Assembly (NCBI RefSeq): GCF_023078355.1
Contig: NZ_CP095552.1
Span: 4,092,001 to 4,156,000, forward strand
From: Gordonia hongkongensis
GTDB taxonomy: Bacteria; Actinomycetota; Actinomycetes; Mycobacteriales; Mycobacteriaceae
Direction: 5' to 3'
DNA: 64,000 bases
Shown: piece after piece, positions 45,138-53,923 of the stretch
Numbering within the stretch: position 1 is the stretch's first letter
How the letters are laid out: every line of letters begins with the position of its first letter
Made by a program: the position numbers and the translations under genes
Notes under the pieces: model-generated
What the model was told of the DNA's origin: nothing
The model's database searches: none
The model's input: only the letters and a program-made list of their open reading frames with translations

Positions 45138-46049
45138 TCAGCGGTAGTGGATGTCGACCGTGGCTCGGCTCAGCAGGATGTCGTCGTAGGAGGTCATCGT
45201 CGCCTCGAAGGACGAGATGCGGCGGCCGAGTTTGATCGGCGTCACCTCGACCACCACTTCACTGCCGTCGACAGCAGGTGAACGGTAGAAACCGATCGCC
45301 ATGTCCCCGATCGAGTACTCCTGCCCGGCCCCGGCATGCAGATGCCCGGCGAACGATGCCGCCTGGCCGGCGATGGTGGCGATGACGCCGCCGTGCATGG
45401 TGCCGAACATGTTGCCCATCCACGGTTCGGTGGCGCTGCGAAAGCGGATGCCGGACTCGCGGTCGGTGGTGCCGTCGATCACCTCGACGCGGCCGTTGAG
45501 CATGTCGGTGAGCGGGCCGGGTTCCCGCATCTTCGACGCGATCTCCTCGACCACGGCCCGCCCGGACAGCGCGGCGGGTATGGGCTCGGGCAGGACGGAC
45601 CCGTCATCGTCGCTGCATCGCGGTGTCGCGAGACCGATCTCGGCGGACGGGGTGGCGCCGGTCGGGGCACGGCCGACCCGGACGTTGCGCGCGGTCCCGA
45701 CGCAGCACAGGTCCCCGGTACCGGTGCGGATCTCGACCGACGTCGAGCCCCAGGCGTCGTCGTGCATGACCACCTCGGCCCGTGCGGCGACCAGGTCGCC
45801 CACTTCTGCGCGGCCGTGCGTGGACATCGTCAGGCGTGCCTGGAGGGTCGCCGCGGCGGGGTCGTCGTGGATGCGATGGAACGGGATACCACCGCAGTGA
45901 TCGAACAGCACGGCGAGCGCCGGCAGCTCGATCACGCCCCGATGGTCGGCGAACCGCGGGCACAGCCGCTGCGAGGCCCGCACCCCCGACTCCGACACCG
46001 AGATGCCGCCGAGGTGGAACGCGGACAGGGGATCGTGCGGCTGGCTCAT
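45138..46049 (-). CDS. Double-hotdog PaaI-type acyl-CoA thioesterase
   Basis: A 303-residue protein with two hotdog domains. The second has the PaaI-like [18 protein letters not shown] and ends TVDIHYR; the first has [18 protein letters not shown], which replaces the HGG motif with HCGG. It would hydrolyse acyl- or aryl-CoA esters. ATG 46049 begins [15 protein letters not shown]. It lies upstream of the acyl-CoA dehydrogenase operon but is separated from it by the repeat array. Confidence 0.78.
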   Translation of the reverse strand: MSQPHDPLSAFHLGGISVSESGVRASQRLCPRFADHRGVIELPALAVLFDHCGGIPFHRIHDDPAAATLQARLTMSTHGRAEVGDLVAARAEVVMHDDAWGSTSVEIRTGTGDLCCVGTARNVRVGRAPTGATPSAEIGLATPRCSDDDGSVLPEPIPAALSGRAVVEEIASKMREPGPLTDMLNGRVEVIDGTTDRESGIRFRSATEPWMGNMFGTMHGGVIATIAGQAASFAGHLHAGAGQEYSIGDMAIGFYRSPAVDGSEVVVEVTPIKLGRRISSFEATMTSYDDILLSRATVDIHYR

Positions 46050-46152
46050 GAAATCTCTTGTATCAGCGATGTACCGCCGATCTCACAGTGGAGAGTCCAA
46101 TCTCACTCCCGTAGTGTGGGTGCGTACGTGTCCAGAGTGACGGGAGAGACAG

Positions 46153-46614
46153 ATGCGACGCACAACTGTGGCGACGATCGGGGCGATTGCGGCAGTGGGA
46201 GCGTTCGGCGTAGGAGCAGGCACCGCCTCCGCCGCACCCGCGGAACGACCCCTCAGCGTGGAGCAGGTCCCCAACGCCGGCGTCACCGTCGGCGCCAGCG
46301 GCATCACGGGCGGTTTCGTGGCGGGCATCCTCGCCTCGGCCACCGAACCCGGGGTCACGCTGATCACGCTCAACACGACGCCCACCGAGTCCTGCGCCAC
46401 CAACCTGAAGGATGCGCGCGTCGGGATCACCTGGAAGAACACCTCCACCGGGGCGTCCGGCGACGAGGTCTTCGCCGCATGTGCGGACGGACGTCCGTCC
46501 GACGGGGTCGCCGTTGCGACCGGAGCGGGATCGGTCGAGTTCACCACGACGATCCTCGGCCAGGGCGACCAGACCTTCACGGTCGTCCCGGGCAGCGGAT
46601 CGTTCACGCGCTGA
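46153..46614 (+). CDS. Small secreted protein
   Basis: A 153-residue protein. The signal peptide is MRRTTVATIGAIAAVGAFG and is followed by an Ala-rich cleavage site (ASAAPA). The mature part of about 125 residues is Thr/Gly rich with two cysteines (TESCATN and FAACADG) that may pair. GGGAGAGACAG precedes the ATG. No family is recognised; similar small exported beta-rich proteins are common in mycolic-acid bacteria. Confidence 0.75.
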   Translation: MRRTTVATIGAIAAVGAFGVGAGTASAAPAERPLSVEQVPNAGVTVGASGITGGFVAGILASATEPGVTLITLNTTPTESCATNLKDARVGITWKNTSTGASGDEVFAACADGRPSDGVAVATGAGSVEFTTTILGQGDQTFTVVPGSGSFTR

Positions 46615-46668
46615 CGCCGAGCCGACCACAACCCACTCTTCGCTGAGGCGCGGGAGGTCCACGACGGA

Positions 46669-46734
46669 CCGGCAGACCTCAACTCGACCGGCAGACCTCG
46701 ATCGAAGTCTGCCGGTCGTGTTGAGGTCTGCCGG
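46669..46734. terminator. 66-bp near-perfect palindrome after the secreted-protein gene
   Basis: The arms 46669-46696 and 46707-46734 pair at 27 of 28 positions around a 10-base loop. Each arm contains a duplicated CCGGCAGAC word. It starts 54 bases after the secreted-protein stop and could end that transcript before the fadD17-like promoter. Confidence 0.65.
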
Positions 46735-46796
46735 TTGCCCAGCCCACGCCCTCAGGCACGCCAGTAGACAATCTCGCAAATCTGTATACACGTGCG

Positions 46797-46810
46797 GTGA
46801 ACACGTTCTA
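46797..46810. promoter_or_regulatory. Near-consensus KstR site before the fadD17-like gene
   Basis: GTGAACACGTTCTA fits TNNAACNNGTTNNA except for the first base. It ends 10 bases before the ATG of the fadD17-like gene, whose homologue is a KstR target in mycobacteria. Confidence 0.6.
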
Positions 46811-46820
46811 GATTTGCCGC

Positions 46821-48410
46821 ATGGCCGAGACAGTCACCCAGCTCCTGCAGGCACGCGCCGACGACGACAACCTCGCGATCACCTACGAGGGTCGGCAATG
46901 GACGTGGCGCGAGTACATTCGCGACGCCGAACGCGCCGCGTCGGCGATTCTCGGCATCGCCGACACCGAGCGCCCGCTGCATGTGGGTGTGCTGCTCGGG
47001 AACACGCCGGACATGCTGATCGCCCTGGCCGCCGGCGCGCTGGGCGGTTACGTGACGGCGGGGATCAACAACACTCGCCGCGGTGAGGGTCTGGCGGCCG
47101 ACATCGTGCGCGCGGACTGTCAGATCCTGCTCACCGACGCCGAGCACCGCCCTCTCCTCGATGGCTTGGAGCTACCGGGCGTGACGGTGCTGGACACCTC
47201 TACTCCGCAGTGGGCCGAGATGCTCTCCGGCGCCGCGGAGTTGACCCCGCATTCGGTACCCGGGGCGATGGACACGTTCATGCTGATCTTCACCTCGGGG
47301 ACCAGTGGAAACCCCAAGCCGGTCCAGTTCGCGCACATGATGATGCCGTTCGCGGGTCCGGTGCTCGCCGACAAATACGACATCGGCCCCGGCGACGTCT
47401 GCTACCTGTCGATGCCCCTGTTCCACAGTGCCGCGCTCATGGGGGGTTACTGCGTCGCACTGTGCGGCGGTGCCGCGATCGCGCCCGCCAAGTTCTCCGC
47501 CTCGACCTTCCTGGCCGACATCCGCCGCTACAACGCGACGTACATGAACTACGTGGGCAAACCGCTCGCCTACATCCTGGCCACCGAGGAGAGGCCCGAC
47601 GACGCCGACAATCCGCTCCGGGTGGCGTTCGGCAACGAGGCCACCGACCGCGACATCGACGATTTCTCGCGCCGGTTCGGTTGCACCGTCTGGGACGGCT
47701 TCGGTTCCACCGAGCTGGCGATCATCATCACCCGTGAGCCCGGCACGCCGCACGGTTCGATCGGCAAGGGTTTCCCGAACGTCGCCGTGTACAACTCGTC
47801 GACGCTGACCGAATGCCCGCGTGCCGAATTCGACTCCAGCGGAGCGCTTATCAATGCCGACGACGCGATCGGCGAGCTGGTGAACATCGAGGGCGGCGGG
47901 ATGTTCATGGGCTACTACAACGATTCCGACGCCACCAGCGAGCGTCTCCGCCACGGGATGTACTGGTCGGGCGACCTCGCGTACAAGGACGCCGACGACT
48001 GGATCTACCTCGCCGGCCGGACCGGCGACTGGATGCGCGTCGACGGCGAGAACCTCGCCGCCGGACCGATCGAACGGGTGCTGTTGCGCGTTCCCGAGAT
48101 CAATCGCGTTGCCGTGTATGCCGTTCCGGACGACCACGTCGGCGATGCGGTGATGGCCGCCGTTGTCCTGCAGGACGGCGTCGAGCTGACCCCGGAGTCC
48201 TTCGCCGAACAGCTTGCCGCACAGGCCGACCTGTCGCCGAAAGCGTGGCCGACGTATGTCCGGATCGAGGACGACCTGCCCACGACCGCAACGAACAAGA
48301 TCCTCAAGCGCACCCTGAAATCCGAGGGAGCCGTCCCCGGCACGGGCACACTCTGGGTGCGCGAGCCGCGGTCCCGCGTGTATCGACAAGCCGTCGCCGC
48401 ACAGGCATGA
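46821..48410 (+). CDS. fadD17: FadD17-like acyl-CoA synthetase
   Basis: A 529-residue ANL-superfamily ligase that activates carboxylates, probably of a degraded sterol side chain, to CoA thioesters. The AMP-binding loop is LIFTSGTSGNPKPV; later motifs are DGFGSTE, YWSGDLAYKD and GRTGDWMRVDGENL, with the catalytic Lys near TNKILKRTL. HVGVLLGNTPDML and FSASTFLADIRRYNATYMNYVGKPLAYILAT closely match M. tuberculosis FadD17 as I remember it. The KstR-like site supports the assignment. It ends in an ATGA overlap with the flavoprotein gene. Confidence 0.8.
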   Translation: MAETVTQLLQARADDDNLAITYEGRQWTWREYIRDAERAASAILGIADTERPLHVGVLLGNTPDMLIALAAGALGGYVTAGINNTRRGEGLAADIVRADCQILLTDAEHRPLLDGLELPGVTVLDTSTPQWAEMLSGAAELTPHSVPGAMDTFMLIFTSGTSGNPKPVQFAHMMMPFAGPVLADKYDIGPGDVCYLSMPLFHSAALMGGYCVALCGGAAIAPAKFSASTFLADIRRYNATYMNYVGKPLAYILATEERPDDADNPLRVAFGNEATDRDIDDFSRRFGCTVWDGFGSTELAIIITREPGTPHGSIGKGFPNVAVYNSSTLTECPRAEFDSSGALINADDAIGELVNIEGGGMFMGYYNDSDATSERLRHGMYWSGDLAYKDADDWIYLAGRTGDWMRVDGENLAAGPIERVLLRVPEINRVAVYAVPDDHVGDAVMAAVVLQDGVELTPESFAEQLAAQADLSPKAWPTYVRIEDDLPTTATNKILKRTLKSEGAVPGTGTLWVREPRSRVYRQAVAAQA

Positions 48411-49540
48411 CCTCGACCGCGGCCACCATACCGACACCGGAATCCGTCCCTCAGCAAACGCTTCCGGAGATCGGCTACTACGCACTCTCGCGCCATCCGG
48501 TCGATCCCGCCGAACTCGCCGACGAAGCGGGGCTCGCCGACCGCGCGGGCTTCGGTGCCGCCTTCGTCTCCGAGCGGTTCAACGTGAAGGACGCGGCCGT
48601 ACTCGCGGGCGGTCTCGCGGCGGCGAGTCGCCGGATGGGCGTCGCCACGGCCGCGACCAACCACAACACCCGTCACCCCATCATCACCGCGTCCATGGCC
48701 GCCACGTTGTCGACCATGACGGATGGTCGCTTCGCGCTCGGCCTCGGTCGTGGATTCGCCGCACAGTGGCAGGTTCTCGGGGTTCCCGATGTCACGAGCG
48801 CCCAGCTCACCGACGCCGCCTCGGTGTTGCGCACCCTTTGGCGCGGCGAGATGATCCTGGGCCACGACGGCCCGCTCGGCACCTACGACTACCTCAACCT
48901 CGGTGTCGCGGTTCCACCGGTCCCCATCCTGCTCGTGACGATGTCGCCCAACACCTTACGTCTTGCCGGGCGCATCGCCGACGGTGTCGTCCTGCACACG
49001 TTCTTCTCCGACGAGGCCACCATCGCCGCGGTCGAGACCGTCCGGGCGGCGGCCGCCGAGGCCGGTCGGGACCCCGCTTCGGTGCGCATCTGGTCGGTAC
49101 TGGCCACCGTGCCCGACCATCTCGATGATGACGACCGGTTGCGACGTCTGTACGGCCGGCTCGCGACCTATCTCCAGGGGTATCCGGACGTCCTGATGCG
49201 TGCCAACGGATGGCGTGGGGATGATCTCGAACGAATCAGAGACAGTCCGGCTTTCGCCGGCGCCCGCGGACCCATCGACGCCACCGCCACGGCCGACGAA
49301 CTGGCCCGGCTCGCCGAGGTCATCCCGGCGTCGTGGGTCGCCGACAGCGCGGTCGGCAGTGCCGAACAGTGCGCGGCCGCCGTGGCGCGCCAGTTCGACC
49401 TGGGAGTCGACTCGGTCATCATGCACGGCGCCGCGCCGTCGGAACTGTTGTCGGTGCTGACGGCGTACCGGTCGATACGACCCGCCTTGCCGGCTCTGCC
49501 AGTGAACCCGGGTTCGGTTGCGGGACCACCGGTTCAGTGA
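48407..49540 (+). CDS. LLM-class flavin/F420-dependent oxidoreductase
   Basis: A 377-residue luciferase-like TIM-barrel enzyme. It shows GIGYYALSRHPVDP-type N-terminus (as EIGYYALSRHP), AAFVSERFNVKDAAVL, TNHNTRHPIITASMAATLSTMTDGRFALGLGRGF and PNTLRLAGRIADGVVLHTF. The last pattern suits F420-dependent members of the actinobacterial TIGR03857-like group. The start overlaps the fadD17-like stop, indicating a shared transcript and probably the same sterol or lipid pathway. Confidence 0.82.
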   Translation: MTSTAATIPTPESVPQQTLPEIGYYALSRHPVDPAELADEAGLADRAGFGAAFVSERFNVKDAAVLAGGLAAASRRMGVATAATNHNTRHPIITASMAATLSTMTDGRFALGLGRGFAAQWQVLGVPDVTSAQLTDAASVLRTLWRGEMILGHDGPLGTYDYLNLGVAVPPVPILLVTMSPNTLRLAGRIADGVVLHTFFSDEATIAAVETVRAAAAEAGRDPASVRIWSVLATVPDHLDDDDRLRRLYGRLATYLQGYPDVLMRANGWRGDDLERIRDSPAFAGARGPIDATATADELARLAEVIPASWVADSAVGSAEQCAAAVARQFDLGVDSVIMHGAAPSELLSVLTAYRSIRPALPALPVNPGSVAGPPVQ

Positions 49541-49543
49541 CCG

Positions 49544-50407
49544 TCAGTCGGGCACGCCGGGTGGCACCGAGTTCAGCAACGCGCCCGCCTCGACCCGGAG
49601 CTGTTGACCGGTCACGTACCGGGCAGCATCGGACACCAGGTAGAGGACCGCCTCGGTGACATCCTCCGGCGCGAGCAGGTCCACCGGCATCGCGTGCAAC
49701 GACGCGAAGACGTCCTTGACGTCGTCGTAGACCGGCTTCTCGAGATCGGGTCGGAACAGCCGGTAGAGTTCGTCGTGATGCACCATCGCGGTGTCGACGT
49801 TGCCGGGATGAATCGCGTTGACGCGAATACCTTTCGGCGCCAGGTGCCGGGCGAGGTCGTTGACGAGTCGCGCCACCGCTCGTTTCGAGTGGCCGTAACC
49901 GCCTGCACCCGGCCCGGCCTGCGCGGACTCGAACGACGGCATGAACGCGGCCATCGAACCGATGCAGACGATCGATGCACCCGCTTCGAGGTGCGGCAGA
50001 GACAACTCGAGGGTGTTGATCACCCCACCGAGATTCACCGACACCGTGTTCAGCCAGGTGACCGAGGGACTCTCGGGCCCGAGCGGGCTGATACCGGCGT
50101 TGGCCACGACGATGTCGAGTCTGCCGAACTGCGCCACCGCGTCGTCGATCGCGGCCTGCAGGGCGTCCCGGCTGCGGACGTCGGCGATCTTCGCGATCAC
50201 CCGACTGTCCGTCGCGTCGACCATCTTCGCGGTCTGCTGCAGGTCGTCCGGGGTACTCATCGCGTAATTGACCGTCGTGATCTGATCGCAGATGTCGACG
50301 GCGATGATGTCGGCACCCTGCTCGGCCATCCGCACGGCGTGGCTGCGTCCCTGGCCCCGTGCCGCGCCCGTCACGAGTGCGACCTTCCCGTCGAGTCTGG
50401 TACTCAC
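49544..50407 (-). CDS. Mycofactocin-type short-chain dehydrogenase
   Basis: A 287-residue SDR with VTGAARGQGRSHAVRMAEQGA, the extra loop ICDQITTVNYAMSTPDDLQQTAKMV, VANAGIS and catalytic YGHSK. GARGQGRSHA plus the added TPDDL-type loop is the signature of SDRs that need mycofactocin as external electron acceptor. The start is GTG 50407, five bases after AGGAGAG. It is convergent with the flavoprotein gene, with only three bases between stops, and divergent from the kinase-like gene. The substrate is unknown. Confidence 0.87.
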   Translation of the reverse strand: MSTRLDGKVALVTGAARGQGRSHAVRMAEQGADIIAVDICDQITTVNYAMSTPDDLQQTAKMVDATDSRVIAKIADVRSRDALQAAIDDAVAQFGRLDIVVANAGISPLGPESPSVTWLNTVSVNLGGVINTLELSLPHLEAGASIVCIGSMAAFMPSFESAQAGPGAGGYGHSKRAVARLVNDLARHLAPKGIRVNAIHPGNVDTAMVHHDELYRLFRPDLEKPVYDDVKDVFASLHAMPVDLLAPEDVTEAVLYLVSDAARYVTGQQLRVEAGALLNSVPPGVPD

Positions 50408-50564
50408 TCGCGCTCTCCTCGTCCCGGCGACCGCGAATCGGGTCGCCGTATGTCCGCGCAGCCTAGCCGACGGCCATCCTTCGTGTGGCGGAATGGATTT
50501 GCTGATCGCGAGGTCGCCCTGCGCGGCCGGACCCGCACCGCTGCACACCGCCGCGCCGGTTCCC

Positions 50565-50578
50565 TGGACACCAGTCCA
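50565..50578. promoter_or_regulatory. Inverted repeat in the SDR/kinase divergent promoter
   Basis: TGGAC-ACCA-GTCCA is perfectly symmetrical and lies between the divergent SDR and phosphotransferase genes. The related word GTCCAG occurs twice before the aldA-like gene at 60019-60036. The arms are short. Confidence 0.4.
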
Positions 50579-50663
50579 ATTCCTCGGTAGTGTCCGATCA
50601 GCAGCCTGGGTGAGCCCGGTCACATCGGCCCGGCCCGCGCAGCTCGATCGAAAGGGCGTGCCC

Positions 50664-51710
50664 GTGCCGGACACCGTCGGAATCCCGACTTGCATAGACG
50701 AACTCACCCCGACGTGGTTGACCTCATTCCTCCGCTCTCACGGTCACGACGTCAGCGTAGAGTCGGTCGGTGCCGAACCGGTGGGAACCGGGCAGATGGC
50801 GGGTTCCTATCGCCTCCACCTCGCGCACGACAGCCCAGCGACGTTGCCCGACACCATGATCGCGAAGCTCGCGACCGGCTCACCGGACCAGCGCGAGTTC
50901 GGATCGGGGGTGTTCCGCAACGAGGTGCGCTTCTACCGCGACCTCGCCGGGTCGTTCACGGTGCCGATGCCAGACTGCTTCGCCGCGACCATCTCCGACC
51001 GCGGCACCGAGTTCGTACTCCTGCTGGAGGACATGGGCGCGGCCGTGCAGGGCGATCAGATCGCCGGCTGCACACCCGCGCAGGCCGAGGCGGTAGCCGT
51101 GGCGACTGCCGGTCTGCACGCTCCCCGGTGGAACGATCCGACCCTGCTGGCCGAGATGCCGTTGCCCACCGACGCCGACCGGGAAGTGATGGAGTCGATC
51201 CTCGCGCCGATGGCCGAGGTCTATCGCGAGCGCTTCTCCCCTATCGGTCCGTCATCGGCAGCGGTCGATTGGCTCGTCCGTGAGGCCGGCCACTGGCTGG
51301 TCGCCCCGCTGGACAATGCCACCCTGATCCACGGCGATCTCCGGGTCGACAACGTCCTGTTCGGCCCGTCCGGTGAGGTCACGGTGATCGACTGGCAGAC
51401 GATCACCACCGGTAACCCGCTGCGCGACATCGCCTTCCTGCTGAGTACCAGTCTGACCACCGCCGACCGGCGCCGGCACGAGCGCGGCATCGTCGCCTCG
51501 TATCATCGGGCGCTGGTCACCGCGGGCGTCGGCGACTACACGCTCGACGACTGCTGGGACGACTACGTCGGCAACCTGATCCAGGCGCCGCTGATCATCG
51601 TGTTCGGCTCCGCTGCTGCACAACCCACCGAGCGCGGCAATGCGATGTTCGATGCGATGCTGTCCCGCAGCGCAGCCGCGATCGACGATCTCGCACCCGG
51701 AGGGTTGTGA
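50664..51710 (+). CDS. Aminoglycoside-phosphotransferase-fold kinase
   Basis: A 348-residue protein of the APH/choline-kinase fold. Catalytic and metal-binding motifs are LIHGDLRVDNVLF and VIDWQ, and the N-lobe includes TMIAKLATG. In mycolic-acid bacteria such proteins often sit in lipid or sterol clusters, and antibiotic resistance should not be assumed. GTG 50664 is placed at good distance from AAAGGG; GTG 50658 is too close and upstream ones run into the promoter. The epimerase gene follows after three bases. Confidence 0.8.
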   Translation: MPDTVGIPTCIDELTPTWLTSFLRSHGHDVSVESVGAEPVGTGQMAGSYRLHLAHDSPATLPDTMIAKLATGSPDQREFGSGVFRNEVRFYRDLAGSFTVPMPDCFAATISDRGTEFVLLLEDMGAAVQGDQIAGCTPAQAEAVAVATAGLHAPRWNDPTLLAEMPLPTDADREVMESILAPMAEVYRERFSPIGPSSAAVDWLVREAGHWLVAPLDNATLIHGDLRVDNVLFGPSGEVTVIDWQTITTGNPLRDIAFLLSTSLTTADRRRHERGIVASYHRALVTAGVGDYTLDDCWDDYVGNLIQAPLIIVFGSAAAQPTERGNAMFDAMLSRSAAAIDDLAPGGL

Positions 51711-51713
51711 ACC

Positions 51714-52712
51714 GTGCCGTCACTGGTTATCGGGGGCAACGGGTTTCTCGGTTCTCATCTCGTTCGGCAGCTCGTGGACGCGGGCGTGGAGGTGCGGGTG
51801 TTCACCCGGCCCACGAGTGACCTCCGGACCCTGGCCGGTCTCGGCGTCGATCACGTGACGGGCGAACTCTTCGACGCCGACGCCGTCGCGCGGGCGATGA
51901 CCGGTTGCGACGTGGTGTTCCACTGCGCGGTCGACACGCGCGCGTGGTTGCGCGATCCGGCACCGCTGTACCGGACGAACGTCGAGGCCCTGCGTTCGGT
52001 GCTGGACGTCGCAGCCCGGATGCCACTGCGGAAGTTCGTGTTCACCAGCACCGCGGCGACCATCGGGCGGGTGAACAGCCGTCGGGCGACGGAGGACGAT
52101 GTGTTCAACTGGGCCGCGCGGGCTCCCGCCTATGTGCGCAGTCGCGTGGCCGCCGAGGACCTGGTGCTGCGTCGAGCGCAGGACGACGCGGTACCCGCCG
52201 TCGCGATGTGCGTCGCCAACACCTACGGACCCGGCGACTGGCAACCAACTCCCCACGGCGCATTCGTTGCCGGTGCGGCGCTGGGCAAGTTACCGTTCAC
52301 CGTCCGCGGCTGTCGCGCCGAGTCGGTCGGCATCGACGACGCCGCGCAGGCGCTGCTCCTCGCGGCGGACCGCGGCGAGGTCGGCGAACGCTACATCGTC
52401 TCCGAGCGGTCCATCGACACCGGTGAGATCGTGGCCATCGCCGCCGCGACCGCGGATCGTCAGCCCCCGCGCGTCGTTCTCAACCGCGCTGCGCTGTACA
52501 CCTTCGGGGCGGTGGGTTCCGCCCGTGGGGCGCTGACGCGCAAGCCGGTGCAGTTGACGATCCCCTCGGTCCGGTTGATGCACTTCATGTCCGAGATGGA
52601 CCACGGCAAGGCCGAACGCGACCTCGGATGGCATCCACGTCCGGTGACCGAGGCCATCGCCGACGGTGCCCGCTTCTGGCTCGAACGACGCGCCGCCCGC
52701 CGCGCTGGTTGA
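51714..52712 (+). CDS. NAD-dependent epimerase/3-beta-HSD-like dehydrogenase
   Basis: A 332-residue extended SDR. The NAD fold is VIGGNGFLGSHLVRQLVDAG; FHCAVDTRAWLRDPAPLYRTNVEALRSVLD and FTSTAATIG follow. The active-site motif reads YVRSR where extended SDRs normally have YxxxK, so Lys is replaced by Arg; a similar replacement occurs in the M. tuberculosis homologue I recall (Rv0139), so it seems a subfamily trait. The start is GTG 51714. It probably acts on a hydroxylated lipid or sterol with the kinase-like protein. Confidence 0.78.
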   Translation: MPSLVIGGNGFLGSHLVRQLVDAGVEVRVFTRPTSDLRTLAGLGVDHVTGELFDADAVARAMTGCDVVFHCAVDTRAWLRDPAPLYRTNVEALRSVLDVAARMPLRKFVFTSTAATIGRVNSRRATEDDVFNWAARAPAYVRSRVAAEDLVLRRAQDDAVPAVAMCVANTYGPGDWQPTPHGAFVAGAALGKLPFTVRGCRAESVGIDDAAQALLLAADRGEVGERYIVSERSIDTGEIVAIAAATADRQPPRVVLNRAALYTFGAVGSARGALTRKPVQLTIPSVRLMHFMSEMDHGKAERDLGWHPRPVTEAIADGARFWLERRAARRAG

Positions 52713-52786
52713 GCCGACACCACCACCTCGCTGGTTGAGCCGGCACCGAGCGAAGCGAGGCGCCGAGTCGAAGCCACTTGGTGACC
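52706..52786. repeat. Repeat family B, one full and one partial copy
   Basis: A partial unit starts at 52706 within the 3' end of the epimerase gene. The full 55-bp copy at 52732-52786 differs from the 45-kb copies at a few bases, for example GCGAAGCG for GCGGAGCG and a changed end. It continues towards repeat family A at 52857. Confidence 0.8.
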
Positions 52787-52856
52787 TCGACGAGCTCGGT
52801 CAGCGGGCGAGTCAACCCGCCCTGCTCCCCAATCCCCAAGAACCGCAAAAGCACTG

Positions 52857-52990
52857 GTCTCTGAGGTGCGAGGAGCGATAGCGACGAGCCACGAAGGGCC
52901 TGGTGGGGCACCTTGCGAGCCCTTCGTGGCTCGCTTCGCTCGCACCTCAGGGAGCAGAGGGGTGGCCCTCCGCAAGCTCCGCACGCTTCT
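52857..52990. repeat. Repeat family A with 14-bp hairpin between convergent genes
   Basis: GAGCCACGAAGGGC (52886-52899) pairs with GCCCTTCGTGGCTC (52919-52932). Flanking words CTGAGGTGCGAGGAGCG and CTCGCACCTCAGGGAGCAG extend the dyad. It lies between the epimerase gene and the SDR gene, which converge. No gene is seen in 52713-53014. Confidence 0.75.
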
Positions 52991-53014
52991 CAGGGAGGAC
53001 GAACGCGATCGATC

Positions 53015-53923
53015 TCAGGGACCGGAAGGCCCGGCCAGGATGCCGGCGAGTTCGTCGAGGCTGTAGGGCGAGGTGCCCTTGTGATCGCGGTAAGCGACGA
53101 AACTCGCCTGCTGCGACTCGAACCGGCCGATGAATCCACCGGCAGCGCTGAAGATCTCGCCGGTGATGTGCTCGGCCGCGTCACTGGCCAGGAACACGTA
53201 CAGCGGGGCGACGTACTCGGGCGGGGCGGGATCGAGCGCCGCGTCGCGCGTGGGGTCGTCGAGGATTCCGCGACGATGGAGTCCTTCGATGTGGGCGACG
53301 TAGTCGTCGCCGGAGGACAACCTCGACTTCGCTCCCGGCATCACCACGTTGACGCGTACGTGATGATCCCGGAGGTCCGCGGCCGCGGCGAGGGCGAGTG
53401 CGTTGACGCCGCCCTTCGCCGCGGGATAGCCGCTGCCACCGAACATTCCGAGCGAGGCCGCCGAACCCGTGAGCACGACCGACCCCGATCCTTGTTCGAC
53501 GAACACCCTCCCCGCGGCCTGTAGGAGATGGAAGGCGCTCATCAGGTGGGCGTCGATCTGCTCGCGGAACTCGTCGGAAGCGATCGTCAGCACCGTCGAA
53601 CCGGGAGGTTCGGCGATGCCGGCGCAGTTGATGGCGATGTCGAGGGCACCGAACTCCGCCAGCGCCGCCTCGACCATCGCCTGCGCCACTCCGTCGTCAC
53701 CCGCGGACCCGCGAACGCCCACGGCATATCCGCCGCCGCCGCGGATCTCGGCGACGGTGTCGTCGACGGCCTGTCCGTCGCGACCGTTGACGACGACCGA
53801 GACTCCCTGTCCGGCCAGCGCATACGAGACGGCCAGTCCGATACCGCGGGTCGCGCCTGCGACAACGGCGACCCGGCCCCCCAGTCCCGCGCCGCCAGGT
53901 GACCAACCGCCGCCCGACGTCAC
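53015..53923 (-). CDS. Short-chain dehydrogenase, last gene of the CYP51 operon
   Basis: A 302-residue SDR. It has VAGATRGIG, NCAGIAEP, catalytic YPAAK and a long C-terminal tail (ESQQASFVAYRDHKGTSPYSLDEL) as in the multifunctional-enzyme-type or 17-beta-HSD4-like subfamily. The start overlaps the stop of the 422-residue unknown protein as ATGA. It probably oxidises or reduces a hydroxyl produced by the P450s upstream; this is inferred from the operon. Confidence 0.82.
   Translation of the reverse strand: MTSGGGWSPGGAGLGGRVAVVAGATRGIGLAVSYALAGQGVSVVVNGRDGQAVDDTVAEIRGGGGYAVGVRGSAGDDGVAQAMVEAALAEFGALDIAINCAGIAEPPGSTVLTIASDEFREQIDAHLMSAFHLLQAAGRVFVEQGSGSVVLTGSAASLGMFGGSGYPAAKGGVNALALAAAADLRDHHVRVNVVMPGAKSRLSSGDDYVAHIEGLHRRGILDDPTRDAALDPAPPEYVAPLYVFLASDAAEHITGEIFSAAGGFIGRFESQQASFVAYRDHKGTSPYSLDELAGILAGPSGP

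Noticed and set aside
48407..49540. Bacterial luciferase subunit
   Set aside because: The LLM fold is broad; the sequence pattern and operon fit a flavin/F420 oxidoreductase, with no lux partners.
50664..51710. Antibiotic-resistance phosphotransferase
   Set aside because: The APH fold is shared by many metabolic kinase-like proteins, and the lipid-catabolism neighbourhood argues against resistance.
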